Origin: Thioglobus_A sp964344985
GTDB taxonomy: Bacteria > Pseudomonadota > Gammaproteobacteria > PS1 > Pseudothioglobaceae
Reading direction: 5' to 3'
DNA: 26,519 nucleotides
NCBI GenBank assembly: GCA_964344985.1
Contig: CAYFPI010000019.1
Coordinates: forward strand, 1-26,519
Part shown: in pieces, positions 1 through 7,591 of the stretch
Layout of the letters: every line of letters begins with the position of its first letter
Position numbering within the stretch: the stretch's first letter is position 1
The notes under the pieces: generated by a model
Seen by the model: the letters and a program-made list of their open reading frames with translations, nothing else
Database searches by the model: none
What the model was told of the DNA's origin: nothing
Translations under genes and position numbers: made by a program

Positions 1-471
1 ATACTCGCCAATGGCTTTAACATCAATTAACATAGTGTGCCCACCAGACACAAGTAATGCCACAAAAGGAAATTTAGGCTGTTCTTTTTCCAATAAAGGT
101 GCTAACAAATGACCTTCCATATGATGAACAGCCAGTGATGGAATTTTCAAACTCCAAGCCAAGGATTTTGCTACTGCACTGCCGACGAGCAGCGCACCTG
201 CCAAACCTGGGCCGGCGGTATAAGCAATGCCACTGATATCATTCAGCGTTAGTTTTGCATCAGCGAGCACTGATTTAATCAAAGGCAATACTCTTTGAAT
301 GTGATCTCTAGAGGCAAGTTCTGGCACAACACCACCATATTCGCTGTGAATATCCACTTGGGAAAACAACTCATGTGCAATCAAGCCTTTTTCACTATGA
401 TAAATACCAACCCCAGTTTCATCACAAGAGCTTTCAATACCGAGTGTGATAAAGGGCTTTTGACTAGTCAT
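1..471 (-). CDS. tsaD: TsaD, tRNA threonylcarbamoyladenosine transferase subunit, 5' part (3' end outside the window)
   Basis: Reading leftward from an ATG at 471 gives 157 residues with no stop before the window edge. The N-terminus (MTSQKPFITLGIESSCDET) is the classic start of the TsaD/Kae1 ASKHA fold. Further in are YGGVVPELASRDH, the metal-binding segment HHMEGH (HxxxH) and SGGHT. TsaD transfers the threonylcarbamoyl group made by TsaC onto A37 of ANN-reading tRNAs, together with TsaB and TsaE, in the cytoplasm. The family is about 335-340 residues, so slightly under half is present. The start overlaps the end of lptB by 8 bp, which suggests translational coupling in a birA-lptB-tsaD operon. 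The identification is firm; the missing part is only a window-edge effect. Confidence 0.95.
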   Translation of the reverse strand, partial: MTSQKPFITLGIESSCDETGVGIYHSEKGLIAHELFSQVDIHSEYGGVVPELASRDHIQRVLPLIKSVLADAKLTLNDISGIAYTAGPGLAGALLVGSAVAKSLAWSLKIPSLAVHHMEGHLLAPLLEKEQPKFPFVALLVSGGHTMLIDVKAIGEY

Positions 472-1195
472 TGCCAGATTCGCCAAGATAGACTTTTTTC
501 ACCTCATTATTGTCCAAAATATCTTGTTTATTACCTTGTGCAATAATAACACCATTATGTAGAACATAAGAATGGTCACAGGTATCAAGCATTTCACGAT
601 AATTATGATCGGTAATTAAAATACCAATACCACGATCTTTTAAGTGATAAATAATTTGCTGAATATCACCTACTGAAATTGGATCAACACCGGCAAATGG
701 CTCATCCAAAAGAACAAATTTTGGATCCATGGCTAATGCCCTAGCAATCTCAACACGACGCCTTTCACCACCTGACAGACTTAAACCGTCAATATGACGA
801 ATGTGTTCAATATGAAATTCAGCCAGTAACTCTTCTAGGCGATGCTTTCTGTCTTTTTTAGCAAGTGCTTTATTCAGCTCCAACACCGCCATAATGTTAT
901 CTTCAACTGATAATTTTCTAAAAATTGACGGCTCTTGAGGAAGATAGCCCAGCCCTAGTTTTGCACGTTTATGCATAGGCATCTTACTAACTTTATAATG
1001 ATCAATAAAAACTTGACCCTTGTCAGCCCTAACTAGGCCGCAAGCAATATAAAAACAAGTGGTTTTTCCTGCGCCATTTGGACCAAGAAGCCCAACAATT
1101 TCCCCTGTTTTTACCTCAAAAGATACATCAGAAACCACTTCACGTCTTGCGTACTTTTTACGAATATTTGTCACTGTTAGCGTATTGTCTTGCAT
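464..1195 (-). CDS. lptB: LptB, ATPase of the lipopolysaccharide transport complex
   Basis: This 243-residue ABC ATPase has the usual LptB length. It carries Walker A GPNGAGKTT (38-46), a Q-loop (YLPQE, about 84-88), the signature LSGGE (140-144), Walker B FVLLDEP (160-166) and the switch His in ITDHN (H197). The sequences GLGYLPQEPSIFRKLSVEDN and DEPFAGVDP are typical of LptB rather than other small ABC ATPases. In the family LptB dimerises under the LptFG permease and, with LptC, drives LPS from the inner membrane across the periplasm to the LptDE pore. This implies an LPS-bearing outer membrane. The usual neighbours lptA, lptC and rpoN are absent; birA lies 36 bp upstream and tsaD overlaps downstream. 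Confidence 0.95.
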   Translation of the reverse strand: MQDNTLTVTNIRKKYARREVVSDVSFEVKTGEIVGLLGPNGAGKTTCFYIACGLVRADKGQVFIDHYKVSKMPMHKRAKLGLGYLPQEPSIFRKLSVEDNIMAVLELNKALAKKDRKHRLEELLAEFHIEHIRHIDGLSLSGGERRRVEIARALAMDPKFVLLDEPFAGVDPISVGDIQQIIYHLKDRGIGILITDHNYREMLDTCDHSYVLHNGVIIAQGNKQDILDNNEVKKVYLGESGND

Positions 1196-1231
1196 AAAAA
1201 ATTGCTCTATTAATTGGTGATTAATCTTACC

Positions 1232-1984
1232 CTAAATAAGACGAATTTGTTCAGAGCTATATTGACTAATTATCCGGCCATCTGCCTCGATTAATAATGC
1301 GCCATCATCAGCAATTCCACGTGCAATTCCTTGTATGGTTTTATCGTGATAATCAAGCTCTAATCTTAAGCCGTTTAGGTAGTCGTACGCTTGCCACTGT
1401 TGTTGAAATTGCTCAATACCGCTGGTTTCAAATAAATCACAATAATGCAAAATATTATTAATTAACTCACTGCTTAATAGCGCGATATCTATTTTTTGCT
1501 GACTGTTTCTTTTTAGGTCTGTCCAAGGCGTATCGCACTGAAAATTATTACCTAAGTCAACATTTAATCCTAGGCCAATCACCATAGATTGTTGATTGCC
1601 TTGAATGGAATTTTCAATCAATATTCCGGCAATTTTTTGATTATTGATATAAATATCATTCGGCCATTTAAGCTTTATTTGACCAACACCATATTTTTGC
1701 AAAACATTAAGAACTGCAAGCCCAATTACCAGGCTTAAGCCATTAATACCAAGCGATACTGGAAGCACTCTGCGTATAGACAATAAAATACTGGCGTCTT
1801 TTTTACTCAGCCAATGACGCCCGTACTGACCTTTTCCTTGAGTTTGTTCTCTGGCGATGCAAACCTGAGTTGTATTGGAAAATTCTAATCCAGAAAGGTG
1901 CTGATTGGTACTAGCAATAGAGTCAAAAACAAAACATTCAACGTCTTGCTTGACTAGGTCTTTTAAATCAGAATAATCAGCCAT
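1232..1984 (-). CDS. birA: BirA-type biotin-[acetyl-CoA-carboxylase] ligase, catalytic domain only
   Basis: The 250-residue protein contains the biotin protein ligase core. FDSIASTNQHL (20-30) contains the substrate-contacting SxxSTN segment, QGKGQYGRHW (49-58) is the nucleotide/biotin loop (GRGRRGRxW family), KWPNDI (106-111) and GLGLNV are both conserved. The enzyme makes biotinyl-AMP and attaches biotin to a lysine of the acetyl-CoA carboxylase carrier protein. E. coli BirA is about 321 residues with an N-terminal winged-helix repressor domain. Here the catalytic domain begins almost at residue 1, and only 131 bp separate it from the divergent truA, so that domain is absent. I infer a monofunctional ligase that does not repress biotin genes. 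It is probably co-transcribed with lptB. Confidence 0.93.
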   Translation of the reverse strand: MADYSDLKDLVKQDVECFVFDSIASTNQHLSGLEFSNTTQVCIAREQTQGKGQYGRHWLSKKDASILLSIRRVLPVSLGINGLSLVIGLAVLNVLQKYGVGQIKLKWPNDIYINNQKIAGILIENSIQGNQQSMVIGLGLNVDLGNNFQCDTPWTDLKRNSQQKIDIALLSSELINNILHYCDLFETSGIEQFQQQWQAYDYLNGLRLELDYHDKTIQGIARGIADDGALLIEADGRIISQYSSEQIRLI

Positions 1985-2115
1985 TTAATAACCAACAAAA
2001 ACCACAATACTCAAAAGCATCAATAATTCGACCGAATCCTTTTGCTTCATTTTTCATGTGTACTTATTTATATGGTTAAAATAGTTAAATTGATTTTACA
2101 CATAAAGCTTAAATA

Positions 2116-2859
2116 ATGAAGATAGCATTAGGCGTTGAATATCTTGGCAGTGATTTTCATGGCTGGCAATTGCAAAAATCCGGTATTCGTACTGTTCAAC
2201 AAGTGGTTGAAAAGGCGCTGTCAAAGGTGGCCAACCATCCAGTTCGTGTGTTTTGCTCAGGCAGAACAGATGCTGGCGTGCATGCAATTGAACAAGTTAT
2301 TCATTTTGAAACCAACGCCATACGTGAAGACAAAGCCTGGCTATTTGGTGGCAATGTCAACCTGCCTCATGATGTTAACTTTACCTGGGCAAAGCGTGTT
2401 GATGATGATTTTCACGCCCGGTTTGATGCCTTTGCTAGACGCTATCATTACAAAATTCATAATACCAAAGTTCGTTCAGCACTTATTGGCGCGCATTCAC
2501 TTTGGGAGCCAAGAGAGCTCAATGTTGATGCCATGAATAATGCTACAAAATACCTATTAGGAGAGCATGACTTTTCAAGTTTTAGAGGTAGCCTATGCCA
2601 AGCGAAATCACCCATTAAAACCATTGAGTTTATTAACTTAACAAGAACTGGCGATGAGGTCTTGTTAGACATTAAAGCCAATGCTTTTTTACACCACATG
2701 GTGCGCAATATTGTAGGCACACTACTCAAAGTAGGAAAAGGTGAGCGGCCGGCTTCATGGGTTAAAGAAGTGTTAGAGGCAAAAGATCGAAAACAGGCAG
2801 GCGTCACTGCACCGCCACAAGGTTTATACTTTGTAAAGGCCTTTTATAATAATCTATAA
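2116..2859 (+). CDS. truA: TruA, tRNA pseudouridine(38-40) synthase
   Basis: The 247-residue protein opens with a typical TruA N-terminus (YLGSDFHGWQLQ) and carries the catalytic motif CSGRTDAGVHA with nucleophile D52. It also has the conserved FHARFDAFARRYHY and FLHHMVRNIVGTL segments. TruA isomerises uridines 38-40 in the anticodon arm of many tRNAs as a homodimer. Length is normal for the family (E. coli 270, many about 250). It is divergent from birA across 131 bp. No strong Shine-Dalgarno is visible before the ATG at 2116, and an earlier in-frame start is not evident. In Pseudomonas truA lies upstream of the trpF-accD-folC-cvpA-purF-metZ block; here it is detached from that block, which lies about 14 kb away. 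Confidence 0.95.
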   Translation: MKIALGVEYLGSDFHGWQLQKSGIRTVQQVVEKALSKVANHPVRVFCSGRTDAGVHAIEQVIHFETNAIREDKAWLFGGNVNLPHDVNFTWAKRVDDDFHARFDAFARRYHYKIHNTKVRSALIGAHSLWEPRELNVDAMNNATKYLLGEHDFSSFRGSLCQAKSPIKTIEFINLTRTGDEVLLDIKANAFLHHMVRNIVGTLLKVGKGERPASWVKEVLEAKDRKQAGVTAPPQGLYFVKAFYNNL

Positions 2860-2878
2860 AACAATACTTGATTTCTAA

Positions 2879-2916
2879 GTGTTTTCACCCCTAACGTAGT
2901 AAAGGTGAAAAAACAC
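2879..2916. terminator. Hairpin between convergent truA and sulP, possible terminator
   Basis: Left arm GTGTTTTCACC (2879-2889) pairs with GGTGAAAAAACAC (2904-2916), apart from two extra A residues, around a 14-base loop. An outer 7-bp match, TGATTTC (2869-2875) with GAAATCA (2930-2936), could extend the stem and reaches into the end of sulP. It sits between two convergent genes, where a bidirectional terminator is expected. There is no clean U-tract on either side, so the assignment is tentative. Confidence 0.45.
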
Positions 2917-2925
2917 GAATAAAAT

Positions 2926-4683
2926 TTACGAAATCAGATGCTTTAACGGACTATGAGAAGCCGCCTCTTCATCGCCCAACTCTTTCCAGGCAAAACGAAG
3001 TGCGTCAGTACGGCGATCATAAAAACGATCTTCACCAAACTTGTCCATAAATCCTGATTTTTTCAATACTTTTTCAATACCTTCAGTGCGGGCAAATAAA
3101 ATCTCAACGCCTGCTGCAGAGCATCTATCTAAAAGACCTGATAGCATCTCTTCACCTGAAGCATCAATTTGGTTAATACCAGCCATATCAACAATAATGT
3201 ATTTAAGACAATAATGCTTTTCAGAAATCAAATTAAGCATACGATCTTCAAAGTAACCCGCATTACCAAAGTAAAGTGAGCCAGAATATTTAACGATTGA
3301 AACAACTTCACAACGATCAAGCTTATTATCCAAAGCATTTACCAGCATAGATGACCCGCTGTGCGCTGATAGTTCGGTAAATCTCGGCTCCATAGTACGG
3401 AATAAGAATAATCCTAATGAAAGAACAACGCCAATTACAATGCCGTTTTCTAAGTGTGGGGCGAACAACAATGTCAACACAAATGCTGTTACCGAAACAA
3501 TAGCGTCATGCTTTTCAACTTTCCAAGCATGCTTAATTGGCTCAAACTTAATTAGGTTAATTACTGCCATGATAATAACAGCTGCCAATGTTGCCTGTGG
3601 CAAATGATATAAAAGAGGCGTTAAGAACAATAAAGTAATACCAACAATAATGGCTGTTACAACAGAAGAAAAACCAGTGATTGCACCCGCCGAGATATTA
3701 ACAGCAGAACGAGAGAAAGAGCCTGATACCGCATAACCCTGGAAAAAACTTGAAACCACATTGGACAAACCTTGACCCATTAGCTCTTGGTTAGCATCAA
3801 GGCGCTGCTTAGTTTGTGCAGCCATGGCTTTAGCAATTGAAATCGCCTCCATAAAACCAATAAGGCCAATCGTAATTGCTGTTACAAGCATTTGATTCAT
3901 TACTGAAAAATCAAACCCAGGCATGGTTAATGCTGGCAATCCTTCTGGAATAGTGCCTACAATTGCACCGCCATAACCACCATCTTCCACAGAAGCGCCA
4001 AAACCAATTAACCAAGCAATTACAGTTGTTACCGCTACTGCGATCAAAACACCTGGTAATTTTGGTGCGAATTTTTTAAGACCAATCATAATGGCAAATG
4101 CAATGATTGCGATCATTAGTGTCATCATGTGAGTATCGCTAGTTGCGTTAACCACTGTACCCCATACTTGTTCGTAAGTATGTTCGCCCTCACCTTTTGC
4201 AACACCAAACACTTTGTTAAGTTGTGACGTGCCAATAATAATAGCCGCCGCATTAGTAAAACCAACAACAACAGGATGTGACAAGAAGTTGATGACAAAT
4301 CCTAGCTTTAATGCACCTAATGCAAACTGGAAAATACCTACTAAAAATGCCAATAGTGACGCATAAACAACATACTGCTCCATGGTAGCGCCTTCAGGCA
4401 AAATCGTTGGAACCGCTGCTGCAGTTAACAATGAAACAACCGCAACAGGTCCTGTACCCAACTGACGAGATGAGCCCATCAGTGCAGCGATCATAACTGG
4501 TAAAAATGATGCGTATAAGCCGTGCTGAGGAGGCAGGCCGGCAAGTTGAGCGTAAGCCATTGATTGAGGCACAAGTACCAACGCAACCGTTAAACCTGCA
4601 ACCGCATCAGCTTTTAATACATTTGAATCTTTAATCTCATTAATCCATGCCAAGAATGGCAAAAACTTTGCAATTTTGTTCAT
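2926..4683 (-). CDS. SulP family anion permease (sulfate-permease type) with C-terminal STAS domain
   Basis: The 585-residue protein has a SulP/SLC26 membrane domain at about 20-430 and a cytoplasmic STAS domain at about 458-570. Family hallmarks visible are VAGLTVALVLVPQSMAYAQL near the N-terminus, GLYASFLPV, the SRQLGTGPVAVVSL segment of TM3, and GYAVSGSFSRSAVN of TM10. A glutamate in the TM8 segment (FMEAIS, E279) is the residue linked to proton coupling in plant and several bacterial SulP proteins. The likely role is proton-coupled inorganic anion transport at the inner membrane, sulfate by default, but the substrate cannot be read from sequence. It is transcribed divergently from a second SulP gene with a different signature. 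A homolog of this type could move sulfate either way in a sulfur-oxidising cell; that is speculation. Confidence 0.93.
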   Translation of the reverse strand: MNKIAKFLPFLAWINEIKDSNVLKADAVAGLTVALVLVPQSMAYAQLAGLPPQHGLYASFLPVMIAALMGSSRQLGTGPVAVVSLLTAAAVPTILPEGATMEQYVVYASLLAFLVGIFQFALGALKLGFVINFLSHPVVVGFTNAAAIIIGTSQLNKVFGVAKGEGEHTYEQVWGTVVNATSDTHMMTLMIAIIAFAIMIGLKKFAPKLPGVLIAVAVTTVIAWLIGFGASVEDGGYGGAIVGTIPEGLPALTMPGFDFSVMNQMLVTAITIGLIGFMEAISIAKAMAAQTKQRLDANQELMGQGLSNVVSSFFQGYAVSGSFSRSAVNISAGAITGFSSVVTAIIVGITLLFLTPLLYHLPQATLAAVIIMAVINLIKFEPIKHAWKVEKHDAIVSVTAFVLTLLFAPHLENGIVIGVVLSLGLFLFRTMEPRFTELSAHSGSSMLVNALDNKLDRCEVVSIVKYSGSLYFGNAGYFEDRMLNLISEKHYCLKYIIVDMAGINQIDASGEEMLSGLLDRCSAAGVEILFARTEGIEKVLKKSGFMDKFGEDRFYDRRTDALRFAWKELGDEEAASHSPLKHLIS

Positions 4684-4756
4684 TATTTTTCCAGTTTTAT
4701 AAAGAAGTGGCGAAAAACACCAAGATTTGCACTTAAATTTCTTAAAAGTGTAAATA

Positions 4757-4821
4757 TAAGCGCAATATTATATAATAATACCTTCATTTTTTGAGTGTTA
4801 TTTTGTATAATATTGCGCTTA
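4757..4821. promoter_or_regulatory. Symmetric divergent promoter/operator between the two SulP genes
   Basis: A perfect 16-bp inverted repeat is formed by TAAGCGCAATATTATA (4757-4772) and its reverse complement (4806-4821), 33 bp apart. Each arm contains a consensus TATAAT pointing outward: 4806-4811 on plus for the BicA-like gene and 4772-4767 on minus for the sulfate-permease-type gene. The same GCGCTTA follows each box. No good -35 hexamer lies 16-18 bp upstream of either box (TTCATT on plus, CTCAAA on minus), which would fit an activator-dependent or jointly controlled pair. Predicted leaders are about 50 nt (plus) and 75-80 nt (minus). The repeat is directly visible; its regulatory role is inferred. 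Confidence 0.6.
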
Positions 4822-4867
4822 CTTTTACTCAAAAGTAACTTTCGTACAAAATTAAAGGATTCCTTTC

Positions 4868-6535
4868 ATGAAATTATTTGAAAATTTACACTTCAATAAT
4901 ATCCGTGGTGATATTACTGGTGGTATTACCGCAGGTGTTGTTGCCCTGCCTTTTGCAATTGCAATGGGATTAGCCTCAGGCGCAGGCGCAATTGCTGGCC
5001 TATACGGAGCAATCATTACCGGATTCTTTGCTGCCCTATTTGGTGGTACAGGCGCCCAAGTATCTGGACCAACTGGACCAATGACTGTTGTAATGGCACT
5101 TGTTGTTACTCAATTCATTACTTTCTTTGAAGGGAAAATAGATCCAGCAACAGGCCTTGTTTATACTCACGATGCTGCACTGGGTGCAGGTCTTGCCATT
5201 GCATTTACTACGGTTGTATTAGGCGGTATTTTTCAAATCATCTTTGGAATATTAAAACTAGGTCGCTTTATTAACCTGATGCCTCACCCTGTTACATCGG
5301 GCTTTATGACAGGTATTGGTGTTATTATTATCATTCTTCAAATCCCTCAAGTATTAGGATTCTACGACATCAAAGGCTCTACAATGGGCATCTTTTCACA
5401 ATTAGGTGATGTCGAAAATTACTTTGCTAATAGCGGCGCCATGACCATTGCACTAATCACATTGCTGGTGGTTTACTTACTGCCAAAACAAATTGGCAGG
5501 TTTATTCCTTCTCCACTATTTGCACTGATTACAGGCACATTAATTTTATTTTTCTTCCCTGAAACATTTTCAACGGGTGCTGATTCAGGTGTTGAACCTT
5601 TAAACAATATGCTACTTGGCGACATACCAACAGGATTGCCAGAATTTAACATGCCAACTTTTGAAATCAGCATTGTTGTTGATATGATTGCCGCTGGCAT
5701 GATGCTTGCAATTTTAGGCTCTATCGACTCATTATTAACATCATTAGTATCTGATGAGATCACACGTACACACCATAAATCTGATCGTGAATTAATCGGT
5801 CAAGGTATTGGTAACACACTATCAGGATTATTTGGCGGTTTACCTGGTGCGGGTGCCACCATGAGAACCATGACCAACGTAAAAGCAGGTGGTTTGACAC
5901 CAATTTCTGGCGCGTTACACGCTGTTATTTTGCTTGCGATTGTTTTAGGTGGTGCACAATATGCTAAAGAAATACCTTTGGCTGTATTAGGCGCTATCTT
6001 GGTCAAGGTTGGTACTGATATTATTGATTGGGAATATCTAAAAGGACTAATCAAAGCACCTAAGTCTGGCGCTTTGATTATGATCATTGTGTTAGGCATT
6101 ACCGTGTTTTATAACTTAATGGCTGCCGTTGGTGTTGGTCTAGTTATGGCAAGTTTGATCTTCTTACAAAGAATGACAGATGTACAACTTGCAAGCATTG
6201 TTTCAGTACAAACAATTGAAGATGCTTCACACTTAGATGAAACTCATCAAGAGCTTATCCGCGCGGGTAACACTTTGTTTTATCAATTAAATGGTCCGAT
6301 GAGTTTTGGCTCAGCAAAGGGCATTGTAAGAGACTTTTCTACCAAGTCTAATTACAATCGTGCTATCTTGGATTTATCAAATGTACCGGTAATTGACTAC
6401 ACCACTTCTAGATCAATTTCTGAAATTTGTAATATTTGTCAAGAAAAATCGGCTGAAATTACAATTGTTGGTGCTAACACCAAGGTGAGGCACTTTCTTG
6501 AGAATATTGGTATTGATAAGGGTTTGATTAAATAA
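4868..6535 (+). CDS. BicA-like SulP transporter (candidate sodium-dependent bicarbonate importer) with STAS domain
   Basis: The 555-residue protein closely follows the pattern of cyanobacterial BicA as I remember it. It opens with HFNNIRGDITGG and ALPFAIAMGLASGAGA, then has SGPTGPMT with T69, IDSLLTS with D287 and T291, TRTHHKSDRELIGQG, and GLFGGLPGAGATM. The T69 and the Asp/Thr of IDSLLT correspond to residues implicated in the sodium and bicarbonate sites of BicA. The STAS domain spans about 470-555. In BicA this fold imports bicarbonate with sodium at the plasma membrane. Sulfate or another anion remains possible, since SulP substrates are hard to predict. The start is supported by AAAGGA at 4854-4859, 8 bases before the ATG. 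It is divergent from the other SulP gene and ends in a strong terminator. Confidence 0.85.
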   Translation: MKLFENLHFNNIRGDITGGITAGVVALPFAIAMGLASGAGAIAGLYGAIITGFFAALFGGTGAQVSGPTGPMTVVMALVVTQFITFFEGKIDPATGLVYTHDAALGAGLAIAFTTVVLGGIFQIIFGILKLGRFINLMPHPVTSGFMTGIGVIIIILQIPQVLGFYDIKGSTMGIFSQLGDVENYFANSGAMTIALITLLVVYLLPKQIGRFIPSPLFALITGTLILFFFPETFSTGADSGVEPLNNMLLGDIPTGLPEFNMPTFEISIVVDMIAAGMMLAILGSIDSLLTSLVSDEITRTHHKSDRELIGQGIGNTLSGLFGGLPGAGATMRTMTNVKAGGLTPISGALHAVILLAIVLGGAQYAKEIPLAVLGAILVKVGTDIIDWEYLKGLIKAPKSGALIMIIVLGITVFYNLMAAVGVGLVMASLIFLQRMTDVQLASIVSVQTIEDASHLDETHQELIRAGNTLFYQLNGPMSFGSAKGIVRDFSTKSNYNRAILDLSNVPVIDYTTSRSISEICNICQEKSAEITIVGANTKVRHFLENIGIDKGLIK

Positions 6536-6547
6536 ATCAACCAAAAA

Positions 6548-6584
6548 TCTACAAAAAACTGCAAATCTGCAGGTTTTTTGTAGA
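6548..6584. terminator. Bidirectional rho-independent terminator between the BicA-like gene and rimM
   Basis: TCTACAAAAAACTGCA (6548-6563) pairs with the complementary right arm ending at 6584, with a single bulged base and a 4-base loop (AATC). The A-tract in the left arm and T-tract in the right arm give a U-run on either transcript. It lies 12 bases after the plus-strand stop and 10 bases before the convergent rimM stop, so it probably serves both genes. Confidence 0.82.
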
Positions 6585-6594
6585 TACTTAAGAA

Positions 6595-7107
6595 TTAAAA
6601 ATCCTCATCCCAATCAACAAGAATTTGTTGATTGTCCATATCTACTGAAATTAAAAATGGCTCCATATAGGGGACCCAATGCTCTTTTTTGCCATTAATA
6701 ACCATAACATTGTTCGATCCAGTGTCCACTAAATAAGATACTTTTCCCAATACAATGCCTTCTTTGTTCACTACACTCAACCCAGTAAGCTCATCCCAAT
6801 AATACTCACCTTCTGGTAGCTTGGGTAGTTGAGACCTCTCAATATAGACATCCGTACCAATATACTCTCTTGCCTGACCCCTATCATTCACACCTTTAAT
6901 TTGTGCCACAATCGTTTTAGATTGCTCTCTACCTTTGATAATATCAATCGTTGTCCATTGATTATTAATTTGAACATGCCAAGGCTTATAAGTTAAGATG
7001 TTTTTTCTTGGGTGGGCGTGGGAGAATATTTTTACCCAGCCTTGAACACCAAAAAGGCCATTAATCTTACCGATTAACAGCCTTTTGTTGTTAGAGTTGT
7101 TGCTCAC
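6595..7107 (-). CDS. rimM: RimM, 16S rRNA processing / 30S maturation factor
   Basis: The 170-residue protein has a RimM N-domain (IGKINGLFGVQGWVKIFSH, about 12-30) and a C-terminal PRC-barrel region (YYWDELTGLSV...VPYMEPFLISVD). RimM binds ribosomal protein S19 and assists folding of the 30S head. The start is a GTG at 7107, 3 bp after the rpsP stop, with no ATG nearby; the tight junction suggests coupling to rpsP. In most proteobacteria the operon continues with trmD and rplS. Here a terminator and the SulP gene follow instead, so the operon is split. Length and motifs are normal. Confidence 0.94.
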   Translation of the reverse strand: MSNNSNNKRLLIGKINGLFGVQGWVKIFSHAHPRKNILTYKPWHVQINNQWTTIDIIKGREQSKTIVAQIKGVNDRGQAREYIGTDVYIERSQLPKLPEGEYYWDELTGLSVVNKEGIVLGKVSYLVDTGSNNVMVINGKKEHWVPYMEPFLISVDMDNQQILVDWDEDF

Positions 7108-7110
7108 TAC

Positions 7111-7527
7111 TTACTCAGCAGGAGTTTCTTCCTCTGTTGACTCTTCAGCCGCTGCTGCTTCTGCAGCTGCTTTAGCTTCCGCCTCTTCTGCAGCTTTTGC
7201 CTTAGCTTTCTCTTCTGCTGCTAATTTAGCAGCAACTGCTGCTGCTCTAGCTTCTTGAGCAGCTACACGCTTCTCACGAATTGAAGGGTCTTTAAATTCT
7301 TTAACAAGTTGCTTAACACGATCAGTTAATTGTGCACCTTTTGATGTCCAGTACTCTAATCTGTCTTCTTCAAGTGTAAGCCTAACCTCTTGTCCACGCG
7401 CAACCGGATTAAAGTATCCAATACGTTCAATGTATGCACTGTCTCTACGCTTTCTAGAGTCTGTTGCTACGATTGAATAAAAAGGTTTTTTCTTGGCTCC
7501 ACCTCTAGCTAGTCTAATTTTAACCAT
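7111..7527 (-). CDS. rpsP: Ribosomal protein bS16 with long Ala/Glu/Lys-rich C-terminal tail
   Basis: Residues 1-82 are a standard bS16 (MVKIRLARGGAKKKPFY, DSRKRRDSAYIERIGYFNP, and RLEYWTSKGAQLTDRV). Residues 83-138 form a 56-residue extension almost wholly of A, E and K with no aromatic residues, probably a charged helix or a disordered tail. E. coli bS16 has 82 residues, so this protein is about two thirds longer. bS16 binds 16S rRNA early in 30S assembly. A good Shine-Dalgarno (AGGAG, minus, about 7538-7542) supports the ATG at 7527. The extension reads in an open frame into the rimM junction and shows no sign of a frameshift. Confidence 0.95.
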   Translation of the reverse strand: MVKIRLARGGAKKKPFYSIVATDSRKRRDSAYIERIGYFNPVARGQEVRLTLEEDRLEYWTSKGAQLTDRVKQLVKEFKDPSIREKRVAAQEARAAAVAAKLAAEEKAKAKAAEEAEAKAAAEAAAAEESTEEETPAE

Positions 7528-7582
7528 GGGTTTTTTGCTCCTTTTTTAAAAATACTTGCACCAAAATAGTACAAGACGCGAA

Positions 7583-7591
7583 ATTATATCA
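7583..7591 (-). promoter_or_regulatory. Extended -10 promoter candidate for rpsP-rimM
   Basis: On the minus strand the sequence TGATATAAT is a perfect extended -10 (TGnTATAAT), overlapping the last codons of purB. It would start transcription near 7576, giving a leader of about 50 nt ending in a strong Shine-Dalgarno. No clear -35 is present, as is common with extended -10 promoters. This would let rpsP-rimM be expressed apart from purB. Confidence 0.45.

Noticed and set aside
2096..2807. Open frames on both strands within truA (for example 2135-2536 plus and 2457-2807 minus)
   Set aside because: They lie wholly inside truA, whose frame has all family motifs; the alternatives have no recognisable domains or ribosome-binding sites.
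4851..4866. AAAGGA-T-TCCTTT palindrome at the BicA-like ribosome-binding site as a riboregulatory hairpin
   Set aside because: There is only one base between the arms, so it cannot form a normal hairpin loop; probably coincidental around the Shine-Dalgarno.
5473..6099. Minus-strand open frames of 96 and 99 codons inside the BicA-like gene
   Set aside because: Antisense shadows of a conserved membrane protein; composition mirrors its codons and no signal for expression is visible.
7120..7278. Repetitive Ala-codon stretch as a possible nucleotide repeat array or CRISPR-like element
   Set aside because: Units are irregular and explained by low-complexity coding for the bS16 tail; no spacers or conserved repeat length.
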